This document shows, one piece after another, positions 29,553-37,808 of a DNA stretch of 40,192 nt. The notes below the pieces were generated by a model. It worked only from the letters and a program-made list of their open reading frames with translations, had not been told where the DNA came from and did not search any database. Origin of the DNA: a virus. The stretch spans positions 1-40,192 of the IMG/VR virus record IMGVR_UViG_3300023548_000003; one strand, 5' to 3'. Position 1 is the first letter of the stretch. Every line of letters begins with the position of its first letter. A program made the translations under genes and the position numbers.

Positions 29553-29960
29553 ATGGCTAAAATGGTGTTAGACAATGCGTATTTAAGCATTGCTGCGAAT
29601 GATATATCTGCGAACGTGAAAAGCGTCACGCTGAACTATGCAGCAGGCATACAGGACATCACCGCGATGGGTGATTTGACAAAGATTAATTTAGGTGGAT
29701 TAAAGGAATGGTCGATTGAGGCTGAACTAAATCAGGACTTTGCAGCGGCTGGTCTTGATTCAATTCTATTCCCGCTTGTTGGTTCTACAGTTGCCGTGAT
29801 TCTGCGCCCTGATGCTGGTGCGGTGAGTACCAGCAACCCTAACTATTCAGGCAATGCTGTGCTGGCTTCATATCCGCCTTTGGGTGGTTCAGTTGGTGAC
29901 GTGGCAGGCACTTCAATCTCTTTGCAGTCTGCTAGCACATTGTCTAGGGCTACCGCATAA
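29553..29960 (+). CDS. Tail tube-like protein 2 (135 aa)
   Basis: A compact tube-type protein similar to the front part of the previous gene. A-K-M-V-L-D-N-A-Y-L, V-K-S-V-T-L-N-Y-A-A, D-I-T-A-M-G-D and G-G-L-K-E-W-S-I-E-A are the shared positions. Lies directly before the G/GT chaperone pair, as the major tail tube gene does in lambda-like operons. GGAG upstream. Confidence 0.8.
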   Translation: MAKMVLDNAYLSIAANDISANVKSVTLNYAAGIQDITAMGDLTKINLGGLKEWSIEAELNQDFAAAGLDSILFPLVGSTVAVILRPDAGAVSTSNPNYSGNAVLASYPPLGGSVGDVAGTSISLQSASTLSRATA

Positions 29961-30292
29961 TGGCATTGGATCGTGATGCTATTTTAAAATCAAAGGATAT
30001 TAAACGGATCGAAGTTGATGTCCCGGAATGGGGCGGCTCTGTCTTCATTGGTCAGTTGAATGTTAAGCAACGTGAAACAATGCTTCGCGACATTCAGGAG
30101 CTTGATGATAGCGATATATCTGCTCTGAAAATGCACCTGTTTATCAACACTGTTCAGGATGAGAAAGGGAATCTTTTATTTACAAAGAATGATATTTCGG
30201 AACTTGAGCAAAAAAGTGCAATGGCAATCGAGAAAATCTTTACTGCTGCTGAATCAATGGCTGCAACTACAGAGGGTAGCTTGGGAAAATAA
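29960..30292 (+). CDS. Tail assembly chaperone G (110 aa)
   Basis: A 110-residue helical acidic protein in the lambda gpG slot, with the TAATG start immediately after the tube stop. It ends ...E-G-S-L-G-K, and its last codons are the GGGAAAA slip heptamer (30283-30289) followed at once by TAA. Chaperones of this type bind the tape measure protein and guide tube assembly. Confidence 0.85.
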   Translation: MALDRDAILKSKDIKRIEVDVPEWGGSVFIGQLNVKQRETMLRDIQELDDSDISALKMHLFINTVQDEKGNLLFTKNDISELEQKSAMAIEKIFTAAESMAATTEGSLGK

Positions 30293-30483
30293 AGGAAGGG
30301 CTGGCGGGCAATCATATCCGTCGGTTCGTTTTCCGATTAGCAAAAGAGCTGTGTAAAACAGTGGCAGAGATTGAGACCATGAGTAGTTTTGAACTAACTG
30401 AATGGATGGCATATTTTATTCTGGAGGATGAGCGCATGCGTGATGAAAGGCTGAAACAACGCGCTTTGAGCGGGGTTAGATAA
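29960..30483 (+). CDS. Tail assembly chaperone GT, made by -1 frameshift
   Basis: Slipping one base back on GGGAAAA makes base 30289 read twice and continues 65 codons, stopping at 30481-30483, to give a 174-residue product. The added part has A-K-E-L-C-K-T-V-A-E-I-E-T-M-S-S-F-E-L-T-E-W-x-A-Y-F and a basic end, the typical T-type domain. No separate Shine-Dalgarno start is needed. The T stop overlaps the tape-measure start (TAATG). The frame and its extent are seen; the frameshift is by analogy with lambda G/GT. Confidence 0.85.
30283..30289 (+). promoter_or_regulatory. -1 ribosomal frameshift site GGGAAAA
   Basis: The heptamer is in the right phase (G GGA AAA) and is directly followed by the TAA of the G frame. 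The -1 frame is open for the whole T domain. Confidence 0.85.
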
Positions 30484-32507
30484 TGGCATCGATAGGAAGT
30501 CTGTTTGTAAAGCTTGGGTTGGATATTCCCGGATTTCAAAAGGATACGAAACGCGCTAAACGCTTGACTAAGCAATTCCGCAATGAATGGAAGCGGGACT
30601 TCAAATCAATGAAACGCTCTGTCTTCTCCTTACAGGGCGCATTAGTTGGCTTGGGTGCGGGCTTAATCTTTAAGAAAATTCTGGACGCAACAGTTGAGCA
30701 AGAAGCGGCTTTCAGGCAGGTGGAACAGGCCATAATCAGCACAAAGGGCGCTGCTGGTCTGTCCGCAAAAGAAATTGCGGCAATGGCTCAGGCGTTGCAG
30801 CACGTCTCCACGTTTGGCGATGAAGCAATTCTTAGGGTTCAGTCTAAGATTCTGACTTTCACGGGAATAGCTAAAGGTAATTTCCAAGCGACTACCGAAT
30901 CCGTTTTGGATATGGCTACGCGAATGCAGGGTGATTTGAATGGGGCTGTTGTTCAGCTTGGTAAAGTTTTAAATGCACCGACGAAAAACCTATCTGCATT
31001 GACAAGGGTAGGCATTCAGTTTACAGATTCACAAATAAAGATGATCAAAGGGTTAGAACGGTCTGGAGATTTAATCGGTGCGCAAAAGATTATTCTTCAC
31101 GAATTGCAGACTGAATTCGGCGGATCAGCAAGAGCGGCGCGTGATACATTTGGGGGTGCATTGCAGGGGCTTTCTAACGCCTTTGGTGATTTGTTAGAGG
31201 GCAAGTCAGGATTAAGAGAAGCAAAAGGCGAGATTGAGAAGCTAACCACTTTATTATCTGACCCTGAAACAATAAAACAAGCGGATAGACTTGTGACCAG
31301 TTTAATCACTGGATTTACAAAGATAGCAGGCGCAATTCCGGAGATCACAAAGGTTATTAATTGGCTATTTAATAATGTAGAAGAGAAAACACCACTACAG
31401 AAACAGATTGATACTGTTAATAGAATGCTTACGGCTCAAAAAGGGATAGTTAAATCCATTATTCAAACTGGATTGCCCGGCCCTGCTGGTGATTTAAAAG
31501 ACTATCAAGACTCTGTCGCCATTCTTAATAGCGAATTGAAGGAGTTACAAGAGCGTCAGAAGTCTTTATCAGCACCACCTGAAGCTCCAGCCGTTAAGCA
31601 AGTCAAGAGTTCAATCCCGAATCAGATTGTTGACCCTAAAGTCGTTGAGCGTCAAAAAATGCAGCTTGACAATCTATTGGCGAATCAATCCGCATTCTAC
31701 GAACAACTTGGATTTATGGCGCAAGATCATTTTGCATCTGATTTGGAGGTTGAGCAGTCGAGATGGGATCAGGAAGCACTCAAAGAAAATGAGAATTTCC
31801 AGAAGGTCTTTGAAGCCAAGGGTATAACGGATGAACAGAAGCGGCAGCTAGAGGCTGATCATTTACAAGCGCTCGAGGACATGCTTTTAATACATGAACT
31901 TAATGTGGCTGATATTCAGGAAAAGGCTGATAATGAAGAGTTTAAAAGACTAAAGGAAAAACATCAGAGAGAAGAGGCTTTAGAAAAAACATTAAAGCAA
32001 AACAAGAGTTCATTATTTAAGGATATGTTCGGCAATTTGGCTGCGATAATGAATACGGGCAATAGAAAAATGTTTGAAGTTGGCAAGGCCGCTGCTGTTG
32101 CGAATACCTTCATTTCGACAATGGAGGGCGCTCAGGCCGCCTATACAGGCATGGTAAAGGCTTTCCCCGGCCCCGTTGGAATTGCTCTTGGCGTTGCTGC
32201 TGCTGGTGCGGCTTATGTGGCTGGTTATGCGCGTGTGAGAGCCATTACATCTACATCCTTTGGGTCAAAGGGCGCAGGCGTTGCGTCTGGTGGCGGTGTG
32301 CCGAATATTGGCGGCGGTGGAAATCCAGTAAAACCCCCGGAAGCAACGAGGGGGGCTGGTATTTCAGGCTCAAACTTTACGATTAATCTGAGCTTTTTAG
32401 ATAAAAGTAATATAACAGCAGATTTACTTGATAATCTTGGCCGTGAATTAGCTTGGCGTATCCATGATCATATTGATTCAGGCGTTAGCAGGGCGGTGAT
32501 TGCATGA
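30483..32507 (+). CDS. Tail tape measure protein
   Basis: A 674-residue protein, nearly all helical with long coiled-coil stretches. Starts M-A-S-I-G-S-L-F-V-K-L-G-L-D, then G-x-x-x-F-K-K-I-L-D, with hydrophobic patches near residues 55-65 and near the C-terminus (A-A-A-V-A-N-T-F-I-S-T-M-E and V-G-I-A-L-G-V-A-A-A-G-A-A-Y-V-A-G-Y), typical of tape measures. The tail length scale suggests about 100 nm by the ~1.5 angstrom per residue rule, an estimate only. Confidence 0.9.
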   Translation: MASIGSLFVKLGLDIPGFQKDTKRAKRLTKQFRNEWKRDFKSMKRSVFSLQGALVGLGAGLIFKKILDATVEQEAAFRQVEQAIISTKGAAGLSAKEIAAMAQALQHVSTFGDEAILRVQSKILTFTGIAKGNFQATTESVLDMATRMQGDLNGAVVQLGKVLNAPTKNLSALTRVGIQFTDSQIKMIKGLERSGDLIGAQKIILHELQTEFGGSARAARDTFGGALQGLSNAFGDLLEGKSGLREAKGEIEKLTTLLSDPETIKQADRLVTSLITGFTKIAGAIPEITKVINWLFNNVEEKTPLQKQIDTVNRMLTAQKGIVKSIIQTGLPGPAGDLKDYQDSVAILNSELKELQERQKSLSAPPEAPAVKQVKSSIPNQIVDPKVVERQKMQLDNLLANQSAFYEQLGFMAQDHFASDLEVEQSRWDQEALKENENFQKVFEAKGITDEQKRQLEADHLQALEDMLLIHELNVADIQEKADNEEFKRLKEKHQREEALEKTLKQNKSSLFKDMFGNLAAIMNTGNRKMFEVGKAAAVANTFISTMEGAQAAYTGMVKAFPGPVGIALGVAAAGAAYVAGYARVRAITSTSFGSKGAGVASGGGVPNIGGGGNPVKPPEATRGAGISGSNFTINLSFLDKSNITADLLDNLGRELAWRIHDHIDSGVSRAVIA

Positions 32508-34522
32508 CAACTGACTACCCTCTGATCGCTTGGGATAACCATTTAGCATTTAGTGACCCTGCCCTGGATTCATGCGTGCTTGATTGGCCCTTGACTGAGT
32601 CAATAACTCCGAACATTGGAAGCGGCGCGTCCTTTACCCGTGCCACAACTGCAACTTATATTGATATTGTAGACAGGTTAGTGAAAACCGCTGCAATAGA
32701 TACGGCGCGATTTGAACGCGCGGCGGATGGTGGCCCTGCGTTATTACATGAAGGCACAAGCACAAATTTGGCCCTTTATTCTGAGCAGTTTGATAATGCG
32801 TGGTGGAATAAAACAGGCGCCGCTATTACAGCTAACACAACATCTGCACCGGATGATAATCTGACTGCTGACTCTCTAATCGAAGACACAAGCACCGGAA
32901 GGCACAGGGTATCAAAAAGCACGCTCTTGACCGCTGGCGACAATTCACTTTCAGTATTCCTTTCAGCAAATGGCAGGACACAGGTTAGCCTTGAGTTATT
33001 CAATTCAACAGATGGCACTATAGCTGAAACTATCTTTGATTTAGCCACAGGTACTATAACCAGCGCCATATCCGGCACATCTAAGATTCAGTCTGTAGGG
33101 AATGGATTCTACCGTTGTTCAGTCTCCGGCACTTCCACGGTCGCAACGGGCATATTTATTCAGCTTTATGACGGCTCATCAATATCATACACGGGGGATG
33201 GTAGTTCGGGTGTCTATATTTGGGGTGGGCAGGGCGAAGACTTAAGCGATTCAACATCTTATATTCCTACTACTACAGCATCAGCTGCCAGAGCGCGTGA
33301 TAATTTAACTCTAACTGATGTGGGTGATTTACCTGAGCATGATCATCAGGGCGCTACAATTGTAATGGAATCTGATTTAAGTCTGGTGAATTCCAATCAG
33401 GATTTAATGGCTTCGGTTGGACGTAATTACAATTATACGATGAGAGTAACGTCTGCTGACGCATATACAGCATTCGCTGGTGATTTAAACAGTACCGCTG
33501 CAATAACAATACCCGATCGGACAAAGATGGTCAGATATGAATATGTTTCCGATGGTGTGAATGATTGGGGCCAAATCAACGAAGCATCGACAATCGGCAC
33601 AACTGGAACCACTGGAACGTCCACGGGAACCATTACCTCAATAAATATATTTGCATTTTCGGCGGGCACAAATGAAGCTTATGGGCATCTTCGTAATATC
33701 AAGATTTACAAACGGCCTCTTTCTACCTCTGAGTTTCAAAACCGAAGGGGATGGGTTTCGATTGATACGGGTGTGGAGTCTGCTGGTGGTGAAATCACCG
33801 AGGCTGCAACATGGGATACCCTTAAACCTGCAATTGTTGATGCTGATGAGTTTGGAATAATTGGAATTATTTTATGGGCTTATGGTGACGCACCGGATTT
33901 ATTGATAGTCGGGGCACACAAGCATGATTCCACCGGGTTCAGATTCGATCAAGGCACTGTAAGCGCATATTCAACAGGGCCGTTGGGCTCAGGTGCTTCA
34001 GTGATTTTGGTTGGAACAAAATCCATGGCCGGGAATAGAAATGATCCGGTTCTGATTAAGCTGGCCGATATTTCTACATACTCTCCCTATACTTCAGCAG
34101 GCGGCAGAATCTATAGAATTGAATTTACAGGGCTGGCTCCAAACGAGACATATGTCATCCCTGAGTTATTTTTTGGTAAAGCCTTGGAATTGCCACCAAT
34201 GGATTATAATTATGATGAGTCTTTAGAAGAGTGGAAAGGTGTTTCATTTACTGCTGAAAATGGCAGAATTTATGAATCGGCTTTAAGTCGTAGATACAAA
34301 GCTGATCCGGTATGGGGAGTGTTGCCGGAATCTTATGCGGCTGCAATTGAAACATTCAGGGAAGAGCATTTAGAGGAGCGTCGTCCATTCTGGTGGGCAT
34401 GGCGACCTGATACCTATGATACTCAAGTGTATTTGATGCATCATAATGCGCGAACGGCTCCTATGCCGCGTGATACGATGGCCTATAGGCATTTTAGGTT
34501 GCCTATGATTGAGTCAGTATGA
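32504..34522 (+). CDS. Tail protein with carbohydrate-binding-like N-terminal modules and distal-tail-like C-terminus
   Basis: A 672-residue protein. Residues ~45-270 are a module very similar to one in the tail fibre at 37805: F-T-R-A-T-T-A-T-Y, L-L-H-E-G-T-S-T-N-L, L-Y-S-E-Q-F-D-N-A-W-W, G-N-G-F-Y-R-C-S-V-S-G, S-Y-I-P-T-T-T-A; then a LamG-like domain to about 420 ending in the I-Y-K-R-P-L-S segment. The C-terminal ~200 residues (L-E-E-W-K-G-V, F-W-W-A-W-R-P) look like a distal tail protein. The module is probably a surface adhesin grafted onto the tail tip. Overlaps the tape measure by four bases. Confidence 0.75.
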   Translation: MTTDYPLIAWDNHLAFSDPALDSCVLDWPLTESITPNIGSGASFTRATTATYIDIVDRLVKTAAIDTARFERAADGGPALLHEGTSTNLALYSEQFDNAWWNKTGAAITANTTSAPDDNLTADSLIEDTSTGRHRVSKSTLLTAGDNSLSVFLSANGRTQVSLELFNSTDGTIAETIFDLATGTITSAISGTSKIQSVGNGFYRCSVSGTSTVATGIFIQLYDGSSISYTGDGSSGVYIWGGQGEDLSDSTSYIPTTTASAARARDNLTLTDVGDLPEHDHQGATIVMESDLSLVNSNQDLMASVGRNYNYTMRVTSADAYTAFAGDLNSTAAITIPDRTKMVRYEYVSDGVNDWGQINEASTIGTTGTTGTSTGTITSINIFAFSAGTNEAYGHLRNIKIYKRPLSTSEFQNRRGWVSIDTGVESAGGEITEAATWDTLKPAIVDADEFGIIGIILWAYGDAPDLLIVGAHKHDSTGFRFDQGTVSAYSTGPLGSGASVILVGTKSMAGNRNDPVLIKLADISTYSPYTSAGGRIYRIEFTGLAPNETYVIPELFFGKALELPPMDYNYDESLEEWKGVSFTAENGRIYESALSRRYKADPVWGVLPESYAAAIETFREEHLEERRPFWWAWRPDTYDTQVYLMHHNARTAPMPRDTMAYRHFRLPMIESV

Positions 34523-36861
34523 TTCCAACTACCGATGCGTTTCTGGATGCCACACGGTCACAGACAGGGCTAGTGCCTAGCATGGATATGCGGATATTCG
34601 CCAACAGGGGCATCAAAGGCGCGATTGATACGAAGGCACAATTTGAATCTGAAATTTCTACAGGCATAGCTGACGTTAATGTTTCAACAACGCGAAAGCC
34701 GGGCAGTATTGTCATGGGCAATGGCGGGGCTGCGGCTGCGGCTGTTTATACAGCGCCGGATGTATTTGCCGGGTCTGTTACATTTTCGCTGCGCAGGACT
34801 GACCACTGGAAATATGACGGATTCTGGAAAGGCACGCACTCAATAAAAAGCACAGATTGGAAGGTGCTTAATCAATCTGACGGCGTGGCTTTTTCTTTTA
34901 AGGCGACATCAACTCAGTTACTGAATGACGTGCTTCTTAGGGTTGGTTATGTTGGAAACAGTACCATGGTTATTTATGTGCGTATTGCCACCATTTCAGG
35001 CAATCCGGTAGGCTCACAGGTAGCATATACACCGACATCAACTGTAACTAGCGCGACCATTACCGGACTAGGTGCAAGCGTATTTAAAGGCCGAAGATAT
35101 AGGCTGGAGATTAGCTATATTCCTTTTGGGAATGTTATTCCACCCGCCCCGAATCAGGGTGTTATAAATCAGATATGGACATCAACCGTTAACATTTACG
35201 GGTATACAGTTACAGACGCATCATGGCGTATTCCTGCGACACCAGCTTCTTATTTCTCCATTTCAGGAAATACAGGCTATACAACGTCAACGGGCACGTT
35301 TTCCCGTACAGTTGATGTGGGCTCTTTACCGTCCGCCGACGGAATGGTGACCATCACAGACCTGACTCCGGTAGGCACAACGCTGACGTGGACGCTGGAT
35401 TATTCAGAAGATAACGCAACCTGGACAACCTCCAGCGTTACAAAATCAGGTTCAACCGTGCCAGCTCACAGGTATTGGCGCTTCAACTTTACCATGGCAG
35501 CCAATACGGCTGGTGATGCCACGCCCGAATTGTCAGCGATTGAAGTCAGGTTTATGGGGGAACCTCTACTATTCGGCACGGAGTCAGAATTATTCAGCGG
35601 CGTGATTGGCACAGGTTTTTTTCTACCGTCATCTCTTCCGGCTAGCTGGATTGATATAAAAAATACTTACGTTTCCAAGCATAAAGTTTTGAATACGATC
35701 AGTTCTTTTGCTTCTCAATTATCGCCAAAATTACCGCGCTCAATTATGGGCAGCACAAGCGTAGAACTTTCCCCTGCTCCTATTGTGGATTCGCTATTGA
35801 CTCAGCCGCTAAGGGGTGCGGCGGTTGAAATTGAAATTGGTTATGAGGGAATAACTGACAAAATTAAAATGTACAGTGGCTCTGTTAAGGATTTATCATT
35901 TAGCAAATCGTATAAAATGTTTCTGACAGATAACCTTGAGCTGGCTGACATGAAGGTGCCGGATACGAAGTCGATTTCTGATGTATGGGCAACTGCTACG
36001 GCATACGCACTGAACAAGGGAATCATACATGGAATCACAACCTATGAATGCATATTAGCTCATACATCGTCAGCTAGTGACGAGCCGGGGGTGGGCGCAA
36101 ACTGGACTACATATTGGCTTCTTGTCGGCTCTGTATGGGCCAGTATCGACTTTTCAAGCACGCACCTTGCTGATGCCATCAAGTCGTTAATCACGGACTA
36201 TATAAATGTACCGAACGAGCGGTTCGACTTTCAGTCATTGGCTGATATTAAAACGGCATTACCCAATAGGATTGGCGACCGGATTATAACAAAGCCGACA
36301 TCTGCAATGGAATTGATTGCTGAAGCCGCATGGCTTCTTGAAAGCCAGTTTGTTATCAGAAATGGACTTATAGCACTTGTTCAGGAGCCAACATCAACAA
36401 CATCAGTGGATGAGAATATAAGCCCGTCAGATATTAAGAATGGAAGTGTACGATATAGACGCGGCTGGAAAGAACTTGTCAATTCAGCGATTGTTTTATC
36501 TGGGTATACCGGGGATGGCAAGGGTGAAAACCAGTTTGCACTCGGTGAGGGTTATTCTGATGCGAAGTCGATAAGCGATTACTATGTGACTTTGATGGAT
36601 GATTTCGAGGATAAATGGAATTTACCATCTACAGAATTGCAGACACGGCTAACTAATTACATCAATAAATATAGAGATGGCAGAAAAGTTATCTCATGTG
36701 AGACGGCAATGCGCTTGATCGCAGTTGAGCCGGGTGATGTTGTTTTATTCAAGTCAGGGCAACTTCCGGCTGGTGAAAGAAACACGCTGAAAATGATGGT
36801 ATTGAAAAAAGATATGGATTGGGGAGTTCAGACTTTGAGCTTTACCCTGTTGGGGGTTTAG
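34519..36861 (+). CDS. Tail tip/hub protein with CBM5/12-like insertion
   Basis: A 780-residue protein of the tail-tip central hub type. Two beta-rich parts (about 95-215, and 235-345 with a W-T-L-D-Y-S-E-D-N-A-T-W signature) precede a C-terminal hub-like part. Around residues 488-535 the pattern W-A-T-A-T-A-Y-A-L-N-K-G-I...Y-E-C-I-L-A-H-T-S...P-x-V-G-A-N-W-T-T-Y-W matches a CBM5/12 chitin-binding-like motif, seen in tail proteins as a surface-binding insert. The end (E-P-G-D-V-V-L-F) is typical of tail hubs. Four-base overlap upstream. Confidence 0.75.
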   Translation: MIPTTDAFLDATRSQTGLVPSMDMRIFANRGIKGAIDTKAQFESEISTGIADVNVSTTRKPGSIVMGNGGAAAAAVYTAPDVFAGSVTFSLRRTDHWKYDGFWKGTHSIKSTDWKVLNQSDGVAFSFKATSTQLLNDVLLRVGYVGNSTMVIYVRIATISGNPVGSQVAYTPTSTVTSATITGLGASVFKGRRYRLEISYIPFGNVIPPAPNQGVINQIWTSTVNIYGYTVTDASWRIPATPASYFSISGNTGYTTSTGTFSRTVDVGSLPSADGMVTITDLTPVGTTLTWTLDYSEDNATWTTSSVTKSGSTVPAHRYWRFNFTMAANTAGDATPELSAIEVRFMGEPLLFGTESELFSGVIGTGFFLPSSLPASWIDIKNTYVSKHKVLNTISSFASQLSPKLPRSIMGSTSVELSPAPIVDSLLTQPLRGAAVEIEIGYEGITDKIKMYSGSVKDLSFSKSYKMFLTDNLELADMKVPDTKSISDVWATATAYALNKGIIHGITTYECILAHTSSASDEPGVGANWTTYWLLVGSVWASIDFSSTHLADAIKSLITDYINVPNERFDFQSLADIKTALPNRIGDRIITKPTSAMELIAEAAWLLESQFVIRNGLIALVQEPTSTTSVDENISPSDIKNGSVRYRRGWKELVNSAIVLSGYTGDGKGENQFALGEGYSDAKSISDYYVTLMDDFEDKWNLPSTELQTRLTNYINKYRDGRKVISCETAMRLIAVEPGDVVLFKSGQLPAGERNTLKMMVLKKDMDWGVQTLSFTLLGV

Positions 36862-37524
36862 ATGGCCACGCAAGATTTTGCTGCATTACAAACGGCAGGC
36901 ACACAAGTTACTGGTTCGCATTTGAACATCCCGGCTCAATATGATGCCACAGCCGAAAAATTCAAAGATGGAAGCGGATCAATATTAGTTGACCGGGCCA
37001 GCACGGCAGAAATGCAGACCGGGACGCTAACAACTCCCAGAATAATGAGTCCGGCTGATATTCGTGCAGGCGTGAAAACGTTACAGGTGATTCATAATGT
37101 TTTGCAAACGGCATCTTCGGGCAATACAGTGATTCCATTCGATACTACAATTCCCCAAAATACCGAGGGCACTCAGATTTTCAGTCAGGCAATTACCCCA
37201 AAGTCCGCCACCTCAAAAATCATCATTAAATGCAGGCTTCAGGTTGGTGCAAATATTGCATTGAATCTTGCGGCGGCATTGTTTAAAGATACGACGGCAA
37301 GCGCACTTGCTGCGGCGGGATTAACAATATCATCCGCTGCATACATGCAATCATTGAGTCTTGATTTTTCTGAAGTGGCGGGGTCAACAACGGCACGGAC
37401 ATATAAGGTTCGGCTTGGTAACAATAACGCATCGTATAATTGGTATTTAAATCAGAATTCCAGCGCAGCAACTTTGGGTGGAGTGTTGACTTCCATCTTT
37501 GAAATTTCAGAAATAGAGGTATAA
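36862..37524 (+). CDS. Tail fibre-associated protein with jelly-roll-like C-terminus
   Basis: A 220-residue protein: A-S-T-A-E-M-Q-T-G-T-L-T-T-P-R-I-M-S-P-A-D-I is the short repeat found in phage tail fibres and their head domains; the C-terminal ~140 residues look like a C1q/TNF-like jelly roll (strands V-I-P-F-D-T-T, S-K-I-I-I-K-C, Y-N-W-Y-L-N, G-V-L-T-S-I-F-E-I). It starts directly at the hub stop. Likely a side or central fibre. Confidence 0.65.
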   Translation: MATQDFAALQTAGTQVTGSHLNIPAQYDATAEKFKDGSGSILVDRASTAEMQTGTLTTPRIMSPADIRAGVKTLQVIHNVLQTASSGNTVIPFDTTIPQNTEGTQIFSQAITPKSATSKIIIKCRLQVGANIALNLAAALFKDTTASALAAAGLTISSAAYMQSLSLDFSEVAGSTTARTYKVRLGNNNASYNWYLNQNSSAATLGGVLTSIFEISEIEV

Positions 37525-37535
37525 GGAGAAATAAA

Positions 37536-37808
37536 ATGGTAGCAGATACTACAATTGATGGATTTATTGAATCGGCAGATATGCCAGCAGATGATGCGGA
37601 AGTAGTTGTTCCTCATGACACCACGAACTTGGCCAAAACATCCCGCGCCCTTTATGTGGGAGTGGGCGGCGATGTCTCGGTTGAGATGGCCGGTACAGGC
37701 TCTGCAATAGTATTCACTGGCGTATTGGCCGGAACAGTGTTGCCCATCCGTGTAACACGGGTGAATGCAACTGGAACCACTGCTACAAACATGGTTGCTC
37801 TGTCATGA
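37536..37808 (+). CDS. Small structural protein, spike-base (RCAP_Rcc01079)-like
   Basis: A 90-residue beta protein with the pattern D-D-A-E-V-V-V-P-H-D-T-T-N-L-A-K-T-S-R-A-L-Y-V-G and G-x-I-V-F-T-G-V-L-A-G-T-V-L-P-I-R-V-T-R-V-x-A-T-G-T-T-A-T-N-M-V-A-L. Matches small 'spike base' proteins of gene transfer agents and phages that hold fibres on the virion. AAGGAG upstream. The stop overlaps the fibre ATG (ATGA). Confidence 0.75.
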   Translation: MVADTTIDGFIESADMPADDAEVVVPHDTTNLAKTSRALYVGVGGDVSVEMAGTGSAIVFTGVLAGTVLPIRVTRVNATGTTATNMVALS

